Source: CAYLLT01 sp964591605 (GTDB lineage: Bacteria; Planctomycetota; Phycisphaerae; UBA1845; PWPN01). From it: 28,288 nt of DNA. Within the stretch, counting starts at the first letter, position 1; every line of letters starts with the position of its first letter. The stretch is from positions 1 to 28,288 of the forward strand of contig CAZQEN010000055.1 in NCBI GenBank assembly GCA_964591605.1, written 5' to 3'. Position numbers and translations under genes: made by a program. The notes below the pieces were generated by a model. It had not been told where the DNA came from and did no database searches. It worked only from the letters and a program-made list of their open reading frames with translations. Positions 1-7,386 of the stretch are shown in pieces.

Positions 1-1
1 G

Positions 2-589
2 GGCGAATACTACAAACTCGCCCGGGAGGCCTGGCCGCTGTGCCGCAACCTGATCTATCCGGTGCCGAATCCGGCGTTCCCGTTCCTGGGCGTGCACTTC
101 ACGCGAATGGTCGAAGGAGGGATCGAGGCCGGGCCGAATGCGGTCCTGGGCCTGTCGCGGCATGGCTACTCGTGGCGGGACGTGTCGCTCCCCGATCTCG
201 CGGGGATGCTGACCTTTCCGGGCCTGTGGCGCCTGGGCCGCAAATACTGGCGCGTGGGCTTCGGTGAGATGCGCCGCTCGCTCAGCAAGCGGGCGTTCCT
301 GAAGGCACTTCAGCGGCTCATGCCTGAACTCGAGTTGAAGCACCTGCGGCCGGGCGGGGCGGGTGTGCGGGCACAGGCGGTGGGGCGCAACGGGGCCATG
401 GTCGACGATTTTCGCATCCAGCAGGCCCAGCGGATGGTGCACGTGTTGAATGCCCCGTCCCCGGCCGCCACAGCCTCGCTGAGCATCGGCGGGTACATCG
501 CTGACGTGGCCGCGGATTCACTGGGCCTCGAACGCCGGCACACCGCGGCCGCCAGCCCTCATCGCCATTCGGGCGTGGTCTCGGTGTAA
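2..589 (+). CDS. lhgO: L-2-hydroxyglutarate oxidase, C-terminal part (5' end cut by window)
   Basis: FAD-dependent oxidase of the DAO superfamily that oxidises L-2-hydroxyglutarate to 2-oxoglutarate. The frame is open from base 2, and about 195 residues remain of a family usually near 400. Visible LhgO landmarks are the YPVPNPAFPFLGVHFTR stretch, then GPNAVLGLSRHGY, FGEMRRSLSKRAFLKALQRL, a GVRAQAV motif, VDDF and the C-terminal LNAPSPAATASLSIG block. This is the substrate and FAD-binding C-terminal half; the N-terminal GxGxxG Rossmann motif lies outside the window. The gene ends only 10 bases before the first glycosyltransferase, so it is probably cotranscribed with the polysaccharide genes although its reaction is unrelated to them. 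The family call rests on several consecutive conserved blocks. The true start cannot be seen. Confidence 0.93.
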   Translation, partial: GEYYKLAREAWPLCRNLIYPVPNPAFPFLGVHFTRMVEGGIEAGPNAVLGLSRHGYSWRDVSLPDLAGMLTFPGLWRLGRKYWRVGFGEMRRSLSKRAFLKALQRLMPELELKHLRPGGAGVRAQAVGRNGAMVDDFRIQQAQRMVHVLNAPSPAATASLSIGGYIADVAADSLGLERRHTAAASPHRHSGVVSV

Positions 590-599
590 TCGCATCCTG

Positions 600-1670
600 A
601 TGGAAAACGCAGCTCTGACAGAACTTTCGGTTGACCGGCAACCGTCGCCGTCTGCTGCACCGCCCTGCGATGAACCGCTCATCAGCATGGTGGTGATCGG
701 CCGCAACGAGGGCGAACGGCTCGTGCGATGTCTGGAGTCGATCCGCGCCGTCGACTATCCGGCCGATCGGGTCGAACTCATCTACGTCGATTCGAACTCG
801 ACCGACGGCAGCTGCGAAGCGGCCCGGCGCGCCGGTGCCAGGGTCATCGAGATCCGCAGCGGCCCCCTTAGCGCCGCCCGTGCCCGCAACCTGGGCTGGC
901 GCGCCGCGCGCGGCGAACTCGTGCATTTTGTCGATGGAGACACCGTATTCGACCGCCAATGGCTGCGCAAGGCGCTGGAGAGGATTCAAGAGCCCGGCAT
1001 CGCCTGCGTCTTCGGCCGCTGCGAGGAGATCCGGCCGCAGGCGTCGATTTACATGCGGGTCTGCGCGTTTGACTGGCACGTGCCGTCCGGTCCGTGGCGA
1101 ACCTGTGGCGGTATTGCCCTCTTCCGCCGCGAGTTGCTCGAATGCCTGGGCGGATTCTGCGAACTGATGGTGGCGGGCGAGGAGCCGGAGCTGTGTTATC
1201 GTCTGCGGCGGCTCGGCCTGCAGGTCTGGCGGCTCGATGAGCCCATGGTGCTGCACGATCTCGACATGACCCGGTTCTCGCAGTACTGGCGACGGGCGGT
1301 GCGGTCGGGCTGGGCCTACATGGTCGTCGCAGCGCGCTGCTTCCGCGGTCCGGAGCGGCTGTGGGTGCGCGAGAACATGGTCAACGCCGCCGAAGTAGCG
1401 ATTTGGGTGGCTCTGCTGATTGCCAGTGCGGTGACACGCAGCGGCTGGATCCTGCTGGCGCTGGGCCTGCTGATCGCCGCGCGGGTGGTGTGGATCGCGG
1501 TGAAATCGCGCTCCGCGTGCACGCACTGGCGAACGCTTCTGCTGTACGGGCTGCACTGCCAGATCAGCCGGATACCGTTTTTCATCGGCCAGATGAAAGG
1601 CGTCTGCTTTCTCCTGTCACGAGCTTGGAGACAATCGGTTCCCGTGACGGTTGCGGGACATCGACGATGA
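600..1670 (+). CDS. Family 2 glycosyltransferase with C-terminal membrane segments
   Basis: A 356-residue inverting GT-A glycosyltransferase, expected to move a sugar from a nucleotide-sugar donor onto a growing surface glycan at the inner face of the cytoplasmic membrane. The GT2 fold begins near residue 28 (ISMVVIGRNEGERL). It continues with VDSNSTDG (63-70), the metal-binding DGD (112-114), GEEPEL (193-198) in the acceptor/catalytic region, and a QYWRRAVRSGW stretch (229-239) like the Q-x-x-R-W motif of processive relatives. Residues about 265-302 are hydrophobic and look like one or two membrane helices. The ATG at 600 is the first after the lhgO stop. The stop overlaps the next start (ATGA at 1667-1670), suggesting translational coupling. 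The sugar specificity cannot be read from sequence. Confidence 0.9.
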   Translation: MENAALTELSVDRQPSPSAAPPCDEPLISMVVIGRNEGERLVRCLESIRAVDYPADRVELIYVDSNSTDGSCEAARRAGARVIEIRSGPLSAARARNLGWRAARGELVHFVDGDTVFDRQWLRKALERIQEPGIACVFGRCEEIRPQASIYMRVCAFDWHVPSGPWRTCGGIALFRRELLECLGGFCELMVAGEEPELCYRLRRLGLQVWRLDEPMVLHDLDMTRFSQYWRRAVRSGWAYMVVAARCFRGPERLWVRENMVNAAEVAIWVALLIASAVTRSGWILLALGLLIAARVVWIAVKSRSACTHWRTLLLYGLHCQISRIPFFIGQMKGVCFLLSRAWRQSVPVTVAGHRR

Positions 1671-3556
1671 GCGGAATCTTCGGTTTCCTGGATCTTGACC
1701 GTCAATTGCCGCCAGATGCCGCGCAGCGCATGGCGCGCGCCCTCTCGGTGGCGCCGGGCTCGCGCGCGCGGATCGTGGTCAGCGGGCCGGCGTGCATCGG
1801 CGTGGTCGACAAAGGCATCTTCCCCGGCAGCTCGCAGGTGCTCCGCGCCGCGGACTCCAGCCGCGAGGCGGTGTTTCAGGGAGAGATGCTCTCAGAAGGC
1901 GAATCTGACGTCGGCGGAGATCCCATCGAGCGGGCCCGACGGCTGTTCTGCCACACCCTGGATGATCACCGGCTCGCCCGGGCCAACGGGCCATTCACCG
2001 CAGCCATTCTTGATACCGCCGGCCAGACGATCGAGGTGGCGGGCGATCGATACCAGCGTTACCTCACCTTCTATATACAAATCGGACGGACGGTCCTGTT
2101 CGCCGGTGCGATCAAGGCCCTCCTTGCCTGCGGGTTATTCCCCGCAGAACTGAATCCCGACGCCTTCGGACTGATGCTGACGATCGGCGAGGTGGCGGGC
2201 GATCTGACCCTGGTACGCGGCGTACGAGTCATCCCCAGCGGCACGATCGCCAGTATCGATGAACGGGGAATCTCCTTCCGATCGTTCTGGCGTTATGCGT
2301 TCCGCGAATCGCCGCAGATGGGTTTTCGCCGTTCTGCTGAGCGCAGTGGCGAATTGCTGCGGCAGGCGGTAAACCGTGTCTGTGCATCGCATGAGACCGT
2401 GGGCGTTCCGCTGAGCGGCGGTCTCGATTCCCGCATGCTGCTTGCGGCGTGCCCAGACGCTTCCCGCGTGCCGAGTTTCACCTGGGGAATCAGCGGCTGC
2501 CGTGATCTGCGTTATGCCCGGCGGGTCGCCGACGCGCTGGGCAGTCCGCATGAGAGCCATGTCTATGACCCGACGTATATCGAGCGCCTGGGAGAGCGCG
2601 GGGTGTGGCTTACCGAAGGACTCTGCGACGCGGCCGACATGCACGTTCTGCCGTATGTGGAAACTGTTGCCGCCCGCTGCCCGGTCCTTCTGGACGGCTT
2701 TGCCGGCGATGTGCTGCTCGGCGGCAATTTCATCAAACGGCGCTGGTGGGAAGCTCGGGGCGTTGCTGAAGCGGCGGAGGCACTGTGGTCATGGCGCGCG
2801 GGCTTGCTGAAACCGGAGATTGGACGCGCGCTCCTGGGAGAGGCTCGATACACCGATGTGGTTGAGCGCGCCCGCCGTCTTTTCTGCGACTGCTTCGCCG
2901 GCTATGCGGCCGAGACGGAGATGAGCCGTGTGATGGCGTTCCTGATGGACAACCGGATGCGCCGATGCTCGATCGGCGGAGCGCATCTGTTTCGATGGCG
3001 AGTCGAGTTGCACATGCCGTTCTACGATAACGATTTCTTCGATCATGTGAGCTGCCTGCCGCACGCCTGGCGATTCCGCCATCGGGTTTACATTGAGATG
3101 ATTCGCCGCTGTTTCGCCTCGGTGGGTCGTGTTCCGTGGCAGCGCACGGGATTGCCTGCTCGGACGCGTTGGCCCGCGCGTTTCTTCTCGGCGTGCACGC
3201 ATCGCGCCGGCGAATGGGCGACGAAGCGTCTGGGCTGGCCTGACCTGTTCAGCGGGCGTCACGTCAGCCGGTTTGATCTCTGGTTCCGCGGCCCGCTGCG
3301 TCCGTACGTGCAGGAAGTCCTCGGGTCGGAACGGTTCCTGTCACGCGGACTGGTGCGCGCGGAGGGTGTTCGAGCCGTTCTGAAGGCGCACGAAGCGGGT
3401 GTGAACCACAGCAAACTGATCGGCGTTCTGCTGGCGATGGAGTTGTTCCATCGACTGTTCATCGATGATCTCGCCGGCGCCACCCGCACTTACGGAACAG
3501 GTCTCACCGGCGGATTTACCCTTGAAGAGGGGGCGCACACCGTCGCCATGGCATGA
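1667..3556 (+). CDS. Asparagine synthetase (glutamine-hydrolysing)-like protein lacking the catalytic Cys
   Basis: A 629-residue AsnB-like protein: an N-terminal Ntn-hydrolase-type glutaminase domain (about 1-200) followed by an ATP-pyrophosphatase synthetase domain. The PP-loop SGGLDS is at 250-255, and a DGFAGDVLLGG stretch (343-353) corresponds to the SGEGGDELFGG region of AsnB. The start at 1667 is chosen because it begins with MSGIFGF, the family N-terminus, and overlaps the preceding stop as ATGA; an in-frame upstream extension exists but is not family-like. The residue after Met, the nucleophilic Cys in AsnB (MCGI), is Ser here, so glutamine hydrolysis is probably lost. Such AsnB homologues are frequent in polysaccharide clusters, where a role in amidating sugar acids or in amide-bond formation is suspected. 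The substrate is unknown. It could also work with free ammonia or as a beta-lactam-synthetase-like ligase. Confidence 0.87.
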   Translation: MSGIFGFLDLDRQLPPDAAQRMARALSVAPGSRARIVVSGPACIGVVDKGIFPGSSQVLRAADSSREAVFQGEMLSEGESDVGGDPIERARRLFCHTLDDHRLARANGPFTAAILDTAGQTIEVAGDRYQRYLTFYIQIGRTVLFAGAIKALLACGLFPAELNPDAFGLMLTIGEVAGDLTLVRGVRVIPSGTIASIDERGISFRSFWRYAFRESPQMGFRRSAERSGELLRQAVNRVCASHETVGVPLSGGLDSRMLLAACPDASRVPSFTWGISGCRDLRYARRVADALGSPHESHVYDPTYIERLGERGVWLTEGLCDAADMHVLPYVETVAARCPVLLDGFAGDVLLGGNFIKRRWWEARGVAEAAEALWSWRAGLLKPEIGRALLGEARYTDVVERARRLFCDCFAGYAAETEMSRVMAFLMDNRMRRCSIGGAHLFRWRVELHMPFYDNDFFDHVSCLPHAWRFRHRVYIEMIRRCFASVGRVPWQRTGLPARTRWPARFFSACTHRAGEWATKRLGWPDLFSGRHVSRFDLWFRGPLRPYVQEVLGSERFLSRGLVRAEGVRAVLKAHEAGVNHSKLIGVLLAMELFHRLFIDDLAGATRTYGTGLTGGFTLEEGAHTVAMA

Positions 3557-4155
3557 GAGGCTTGAGCAAACAGCTCGCGGTGATGCTGCTCGGCGTGCCG
3601 GCGCGCCTGTCGTCGGGGTGCGGCGCGATCTGGCGGTGCTTCTGCCTGGCGTGGGCCCGGGCCCATCTGGGGTGTGCGGCGGTTCCGCTGGATAACCAGA
3701 TTCTGGGACTCATCGATTTCGAGGGCACCTGCCGCGTGCGCATGGGGCGAAACTGCCGCATCTACAAGCGTGTCCGCCTCGAAACGCGGGACGAGGGGGA
3801 GATCGTGATCGGCGACAACGTGGTGCTCTCGCCCGGCACGATCATCGTCGCACACGATCGGATCACCATCGGCTCGTACGCAATGATCGGCGAGTACACG
3901 AGCATCCGCGATCAGGACCATCGCACCGACTCGCCCGGGCCGACCCGCGAGTCCGGGTACGTCACCGCGCCGGTGCGGATCGGTACCGACGCCTGGATCG
4001 GCCGGGGCTGCGCGATTCTCAAAGGCGTGACGATCGGCGATCGGGCCGTCATCGGGGCCAACAGCGTCGTGACGCGCGACGTTCCGGCCGATGAGCTGTG
4101 GCTGGGGGCGCCCGCGCGACACTGCCGCAGCCGGTCGGAGCTGAATCCGACATGA
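3553..4155 (+). CDS. Left-handed beta-helix (hexapeptide repeat) acyltransferase
   Basis: A 200-residue member of the LbH acyltransferase superfamily (WbbJ/maltose O-acetyltransferase type) that probably transfers an acetyl or other acyl group from CoA to a sugar. Imperfect [LIV]-G-x4 hexapeptides run from about residue 60 to 190 (for example VIGDNVVL, ITIGSYAMIG, VRIGTDAWIGRGC, VTIGDRAVIGANSVV). The IRDQDHRTD loop (about 118-126) carries a likely catalytic His, as in the DxxH loops of the family. The C-terminal AVIGANSVVTRDVP..LWLGAPAR signature is classic. The start overlaps the preceding stop (ATGA at 3553-3556) and the stop overlaps the next start. In this context it most likely decorates the polysaccharide made by neighbouring glycosyltransferases. 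The acyl donor and acceptor are unknown. Confidence 0.9.
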   Translation: MRGLSKQLAVMLLGVPARLSSGCGAIWRCFCLAWARAHLGCAAVPLDNQILGLIDFEGTCRVRMGRNCRIYKRVRLETRDEGEIVIGDNVVLSPGTIIVAHDRITIGSYAMIGEYTSIRDQDHRTDSPGPTRESGYVTAPVRIGTDAWIGRGCAILKGVTIGDRAVIGANSVVTRDVPADELWLGAPARHCRSRSELNPT

Positions 4156-5213
4156 TCAGGAAGCTGCTCCGGTCATGCGTGGCCGCCGGGTGCCGCGGTT
4201 CCGGCATGCTCGCACGGGCTCAGGATGAGGCCGCCGACAAGCTGCTCATCCTGTGTTACCACCGGATTCTTCCCTCCGCCGCTAAGGCATCGTACTTCGC
4301 GCCGGACCTGGTGGTGACCCCGGAGTCGTTCCGGCAGCACTGTCGCGTACTGCGCCGGTATTTCGAGGTCCTACCCCTCAGCAGCGCAATCGAACAATGG
4401 CCGAGGCGGGCAGGCGGTGAGCGGCCGCTGGCGGTCATCACCTTCGACGACGGATATCAGGACAATCATCGGTACGCGGCGCCGATCCTGGCGGAAGCGG
4501 ACCTTGCGGCGACCTTCTTCGTTGTCAGCGGTCTGGTGGGCCGCGGGCAGCGTCCGTGGTATGACCGGCTTGCCGCGGCTCTGGACGAGCCCCGGCCGCG
4601 ATCGTGCGTGCTGAATTGGCTGGCCGGGCAATCCCTGCCGGTTCCATCCGTTTGTTTCGAGGATGTCCGTCGACTCGCGCGGCATGTGGTTGTTCTGGCC
4701 AAGGATTGGGAGCCGGCTCGGCGGCGTGAACTGTTAGCGGAGTTGGAGTCGATCGCGCCGACGGCCGAAGTACCGCAGAACGACTGCATCATGACCGTTG
4801 ACCAGCTCCAGTCGCTGCGCTCGGCGGGCCACGAGATCGGATCGCACTCCCGCACACACGAAATGCTGCCCCAACTCGATGATGCGGCGCTTGAGGAGGA
4901 GATTGCTGGCTCGCGGGCGCAGCTCGAAGAGATGCTTGCCGCTCCGATCCGGAGTTTCTGCTATCCCAACGGGGCGATGGATGAGCGCGTGGTGCACTGC
5001 GCTCGAAGGGCCGGATATACACAGGCGGTGACCACCGAACCAGGCCGAAACGAACGCCAGCAGGATCTCCATCGGCTCAAGCGATGGTTCATTCACGAGG
5101 ATCGTCTGGCGGGCCCCGGCGGCGCGGCCAGCGGGACGCTGCTCAGGATGGAGATCCTCGGAATTTCCGAGCGCATGTTCGCACGGGAGCGGCGACGGCC
5201 GGCATACGCATGA
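4152..5213 (+). CDS. Polysaccharide deacetylase (NodB homology, carbohydrate esterase 4 type)
   Basis: A 353-residue NodB-fold enzyme expected to remove N-acetyl groups from a hexosamine-containing glycan or from an intermediate. Motif 1 is TFDDGY (97-102), giving the catalytic base Asp and the first metal Asp. Motif 2 is SHSRTH (231-236), the HxxxH-type metal-binding pair. The FCYPNG stretch (269-274) follows as motif 3. LLILCYHRI near residue 31 is the usual beta-strand opening of this subfamily, and an insert of about 100 residues separates motifs 1 and 2. The ATG at 4152 overlaps the upstream stop (ATGA); a longer reading from 4098 lies wholly inside the acyltransferase and is rejected. 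No convincing signal peptide is seen, so action in the cytoplasm or at the membrane is likely. The stop again overlaps the next start. Confidence 0.9.
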   Translation: MIRKLLRSCVAAGCRGSGMLARAQDEAADKLLILCYHRILPSAAKASYFAPDLVVTPESFRQHCRVLRRYFEVLPLSSAIEQWPRRAGGERPLAVITFDDGYQDNHRYAAPILAEADLAATFFVVSGLVGRGQRPWYDRLAAALDEPRPRSCVLNWLAGQSLPVPSVCFEDVRRLARHVVVLAKDWEPARRRELLAELESIAPTAEVPQNDCIMTVDQLQSLRSAGHEIGSHSRTHEMLPQLDDAALEEEIAGSRAQLEEMLAAPIRSFCYPNGAMDERVVHCARRAGYTQAVTTEPGRNERQQDLHRLKRWFIHEDRLAGPGGAASGTLLRMEILGISERMFARERRRPAYA

Positions 5214-6481
5214 AAGTGGCATACCTGACGAGCTGTTATCCGGCCGTGTCGCACACCTTCATCCTGCGCGAAGTCGCCGCTCTGCGCGAGCGCGGGGTCC
5301 AGGTGATCACGTTTTCGGTACGTCGTCCTGGCAGCGGTGAACTGACCGACGAAGCGGCCCGCGGGGAAGCGGCCGCCACGCGCTGGCTCGTGCCGCCGCC
5401 TCTGGCCGCGTATGCGGGCGCGATCCTCTGGGCGCTGTTGACGCGTCCGCTCCTGACCCTGCGAACACTGGCGGCGGCGCTGTGGCACCGCGACATGATG
5501 CTGCGGCAACGCGTGTTGTGGTTGTGCTACCTGGGCGAGGCGATCCTCCTGGCCTACTGGCTGACCCGCGGCGGGGTCGATCGCATCCACTGCCACTTCG
5601 GAAACAACGGTGCGGCCACCGGCATGCTCGCCGCCATGCTCGCGAAGGTCCCATTCAGCATGACCTGCCACGGATCGGAATTACTGGACCCTGCGCGGCA
5701 TCGGTTGGCAGACAAAGTGGCACGTGCCTCGTTCGTCGCCTGTGTCAGCCGCTACGGCCGGGCCCAACTGATGCTCACCTGCCCCCCGGAGCAGTGGGAT
5801 CGTCTGCACATCGTCCGATGCGGCGTTGCCGCCACTCACGGCCGGACGGCCGGCCCACACAATGCGGTGCCACAGATTCTCTGCGTGGGACGGCTCTCAC
5901 GCGAGAAGGGGCATCTGATTCTGCTCGACGCTCTCGCACGGCTGCGCGACCGCGGCTGTGTCGCCCGTCTGACGCTCATTGGTGACGGCCCGATGCGGGC
6001 CATGATCGAAGACCGGATTCGTACGTTAAAACTCGGCGACCTCGTCACCCTCACCGGTTCACTCGCACCGGAAGCCGTGGCGGTGTACTACCGCCAGACC
6101 GATGTCCTGGCCTTGGCGAGTTTCTCGGAAGGCGTGCCGGTCGTGCTGATGGAGGCCATGGCGCATGGCCTGCCTGTTGTCGCATCGCGCGTGGGCGGGA
6201 TTCCGGAACTTGTTGAGCATGACGTGAGCGGTCTGCTGGTTGCCCCGGGCGACGCAGATGAACTGGCGGATGCTCTGAAACGCGTCATCACTGAGCCTGA
6301 CTTGGCGATTCGCCTCGGTCAGGCGGGTGTTCGTGCCGTCGAGCGGGAGTTCCTGCTTGGGCCGGCGGTTGAGCGGTTGATTGCGCTGTTTCGGCAGTCT
6401 GATGCGGTGACCAAAGGGGTGGCGTCTCGAGCGGATTTGACTCTTCCTGCACCGGCAAAAACATGTCTCGAAACGTCCTGA
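5210..6481 (+). CDS. Family 4 glycosyltransferase
   Basis: A 423-residue retaining GT-B glycosyltransferase. The N-terminal acceptor domain opens with MKVAYLTSCYPAVSHTFILREV, typical of the exopolysaccharide subfamily (AmsK/WcaL-like), and has the CHFGNNGAATG and MTCHGSELL blocks in the middle. The donor domain begins near ILCVGRLSREKGHLILLDA, continues with LIGDGPMR, and contains the E-x7-E motif in SEGVPVVLMEAMAHGLPVV, which holds the nucleotide-sugar-contacting acidic residues. The ATG at 5210 overlaps the deacetylase stop (ATGA); an in-frame extension from 5084 is rejected because it lies inside that gene. The 3' end overlaps the next gene by 19 bases, a tight coupling. The sugar donor is not predictable from this sequence. 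Confidence 0.92.
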   Translation: MKVAYLTSCYPAVSHTFILREVAALRERGVQVITFSVRRPGSGELTDEAARGEAAATRWLVPPPLAAYAGAILWALLTRPLLTLRTLAAALWHRDMMLRQRVLWLCYLGEAILLAYWLTRGGVDRIHCHFGNNGAATGMLAAMLAKVPFSMTCHGSELLDPARHRLADKVARASFVACVSRYGRAQLMLTCPPEQWDRLHIVRCGVAATHGRTAGPHNAVPQILCVGRLSREKGHLILLDALARLRDRGCVARLTLIGDGPMRAMIEDRIRTLKLGDLVTLTGSLAPEAVAVYYRQTDVLALASFSEGVPVVLMEAMAHGLPVVASRVGGIPELVEHDVSGLLVAPGDADELADALKRVITEPDLAIRLGQAGVRAVEREFLLGPAVERLIALFRQSDAVTKGVASRADLTLPAPAKTCLETS

Positions 6482-7386
6482 TCATCTCGCCCGTCCGCGA
6501 TGAGGCGGCGTACCTGCAGCAGACCATCGACTCGATGGTCGCGCAGACGGTGCGCTCGCTGACCTGGCTGATCGTGGATGACGGCTCGAAGGATGAGACG
6601 CCGCAGATCGCCGAGCGGGCTGCGGCCGAGCATCCGTGGATTCGGCTGTATCGGCGGCCGGATCGCGGCCGGCGTAAGGTCGGCGGGGGGGTCATCGAGG
6701 CCTTCAACGACGGCCTGAGCCAGTTCAACCTCGACGACTTCGACTATGTCTGCAAGCTCGACGGCGACCTTCGCTTTCAGCCCGTGTACTTCGAGCGGCT
6801 GATCGAAAAGTTTGAGGCCGACCCGCGCCTCGGGACCGCCAGCGGCAAGTCGTTCATTGAGGTGGGCGATCGACTGGTGCCGGAGCGGACCGGCGACGAC
6901 TTCTCCCAGGGGCAGACCAAGTTGTATCGCGTGAAGTGCTTCAGGGAGATCGGCGGCTTCGTGCGCGAGGTGATGTGGGACGGCATCGACTGTCACCGCT
7001 GCCGCATGCTCGGCTGGCAGGCGCGCAGCTTCCGCGATCCCGAGTTGCGGTTCATCCACCTGCGCACGATGGGCTCGTCCTTCCGGAGCGTTTATCACGG
7101 CCGGCTGCGCTGGGGTTACGGGCAGTACTTCATGGGCACGCATCCGTTCTACGCTCTGGCGATCGCGGCATACCGAATGCGCGAACGCCCGTGGATCGTC
7201 GGCGGTCTGCTGATCCTCGCCGGCTACGCCGGGAGCTGGCTGCGTCGCAGGCCCCGCTACGCCGATGAGGAGTTCCGCAGATTCCTCCGCCGCTGGCAAT
7301 TGGCACGGCTGGGCCTGTGCGCATCGCCGATAGACACTCAGGCCGGCGGGCATCCGATCCCCCAGACTGCCGCACTCAAACCATGA
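6463..7386 (+). CDS. Family 2 glycosyltransferase
   Basis: A 307-residue GT-A fold transferase. NVLIISPVRDEAAYL (4-18) is the first strand, followed by IVDDGSKDET (37-46) with DDGS for nucleotide binding. The metal-binding DGD is at 100-102 (CKLDGDLRF), and WDGID (172-176) lies in the acceptor region. The protein is close to the poly-gamma/teichoic or exopolysaccharide GT2 branch and lacks a clear QxxRW motif. One short hydrophobic stretch near IVGGLLILAGYAGSWL may anchor it to the membrane. It starts inside the last codons of the upstream GT4 (19-base overlap) and its stop overlaps the next start (ATGA at 7383-7386). It very likely adds one residue to the same glycan repeat unit, but its donor is unknown. 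Confidence 0.9.
   Translation: MSRNVLIISPVRDEAAYLQQTIDSMVAQTVRSLTWLIVDDGSKDETPQIAERAAAEHPWIRLYRRPDRGRRKVGGGVIEAFNDGLSQFNLDDFDYVCKLDGDLRFQPVYFERLIEKFEADPRLGTASGKSFIEVGDRLVPERTGDDFSQGQTKLYRVKCFREIGGFVREVMWDGIDCHRCRMLGWQARSFRDPELRFIHLRTMGSSFRSVYHGRLRWGYGQYFMGTHPFYALAIAAYRMRERPWIVGGLLILAGYAGSWLRRRPRYADEEFRRFLRRWQLARLGLCASPIDTQAGGHPIPQTAALKP

Noticed and set aside
318..1556. 412-aa minus-strand frame across lhgO and the first glycosyltransferase
   Set aside because: It covers two well-supported plus-strand genes and has a His/Arg/Pro-rich shadow composition with no known motif.
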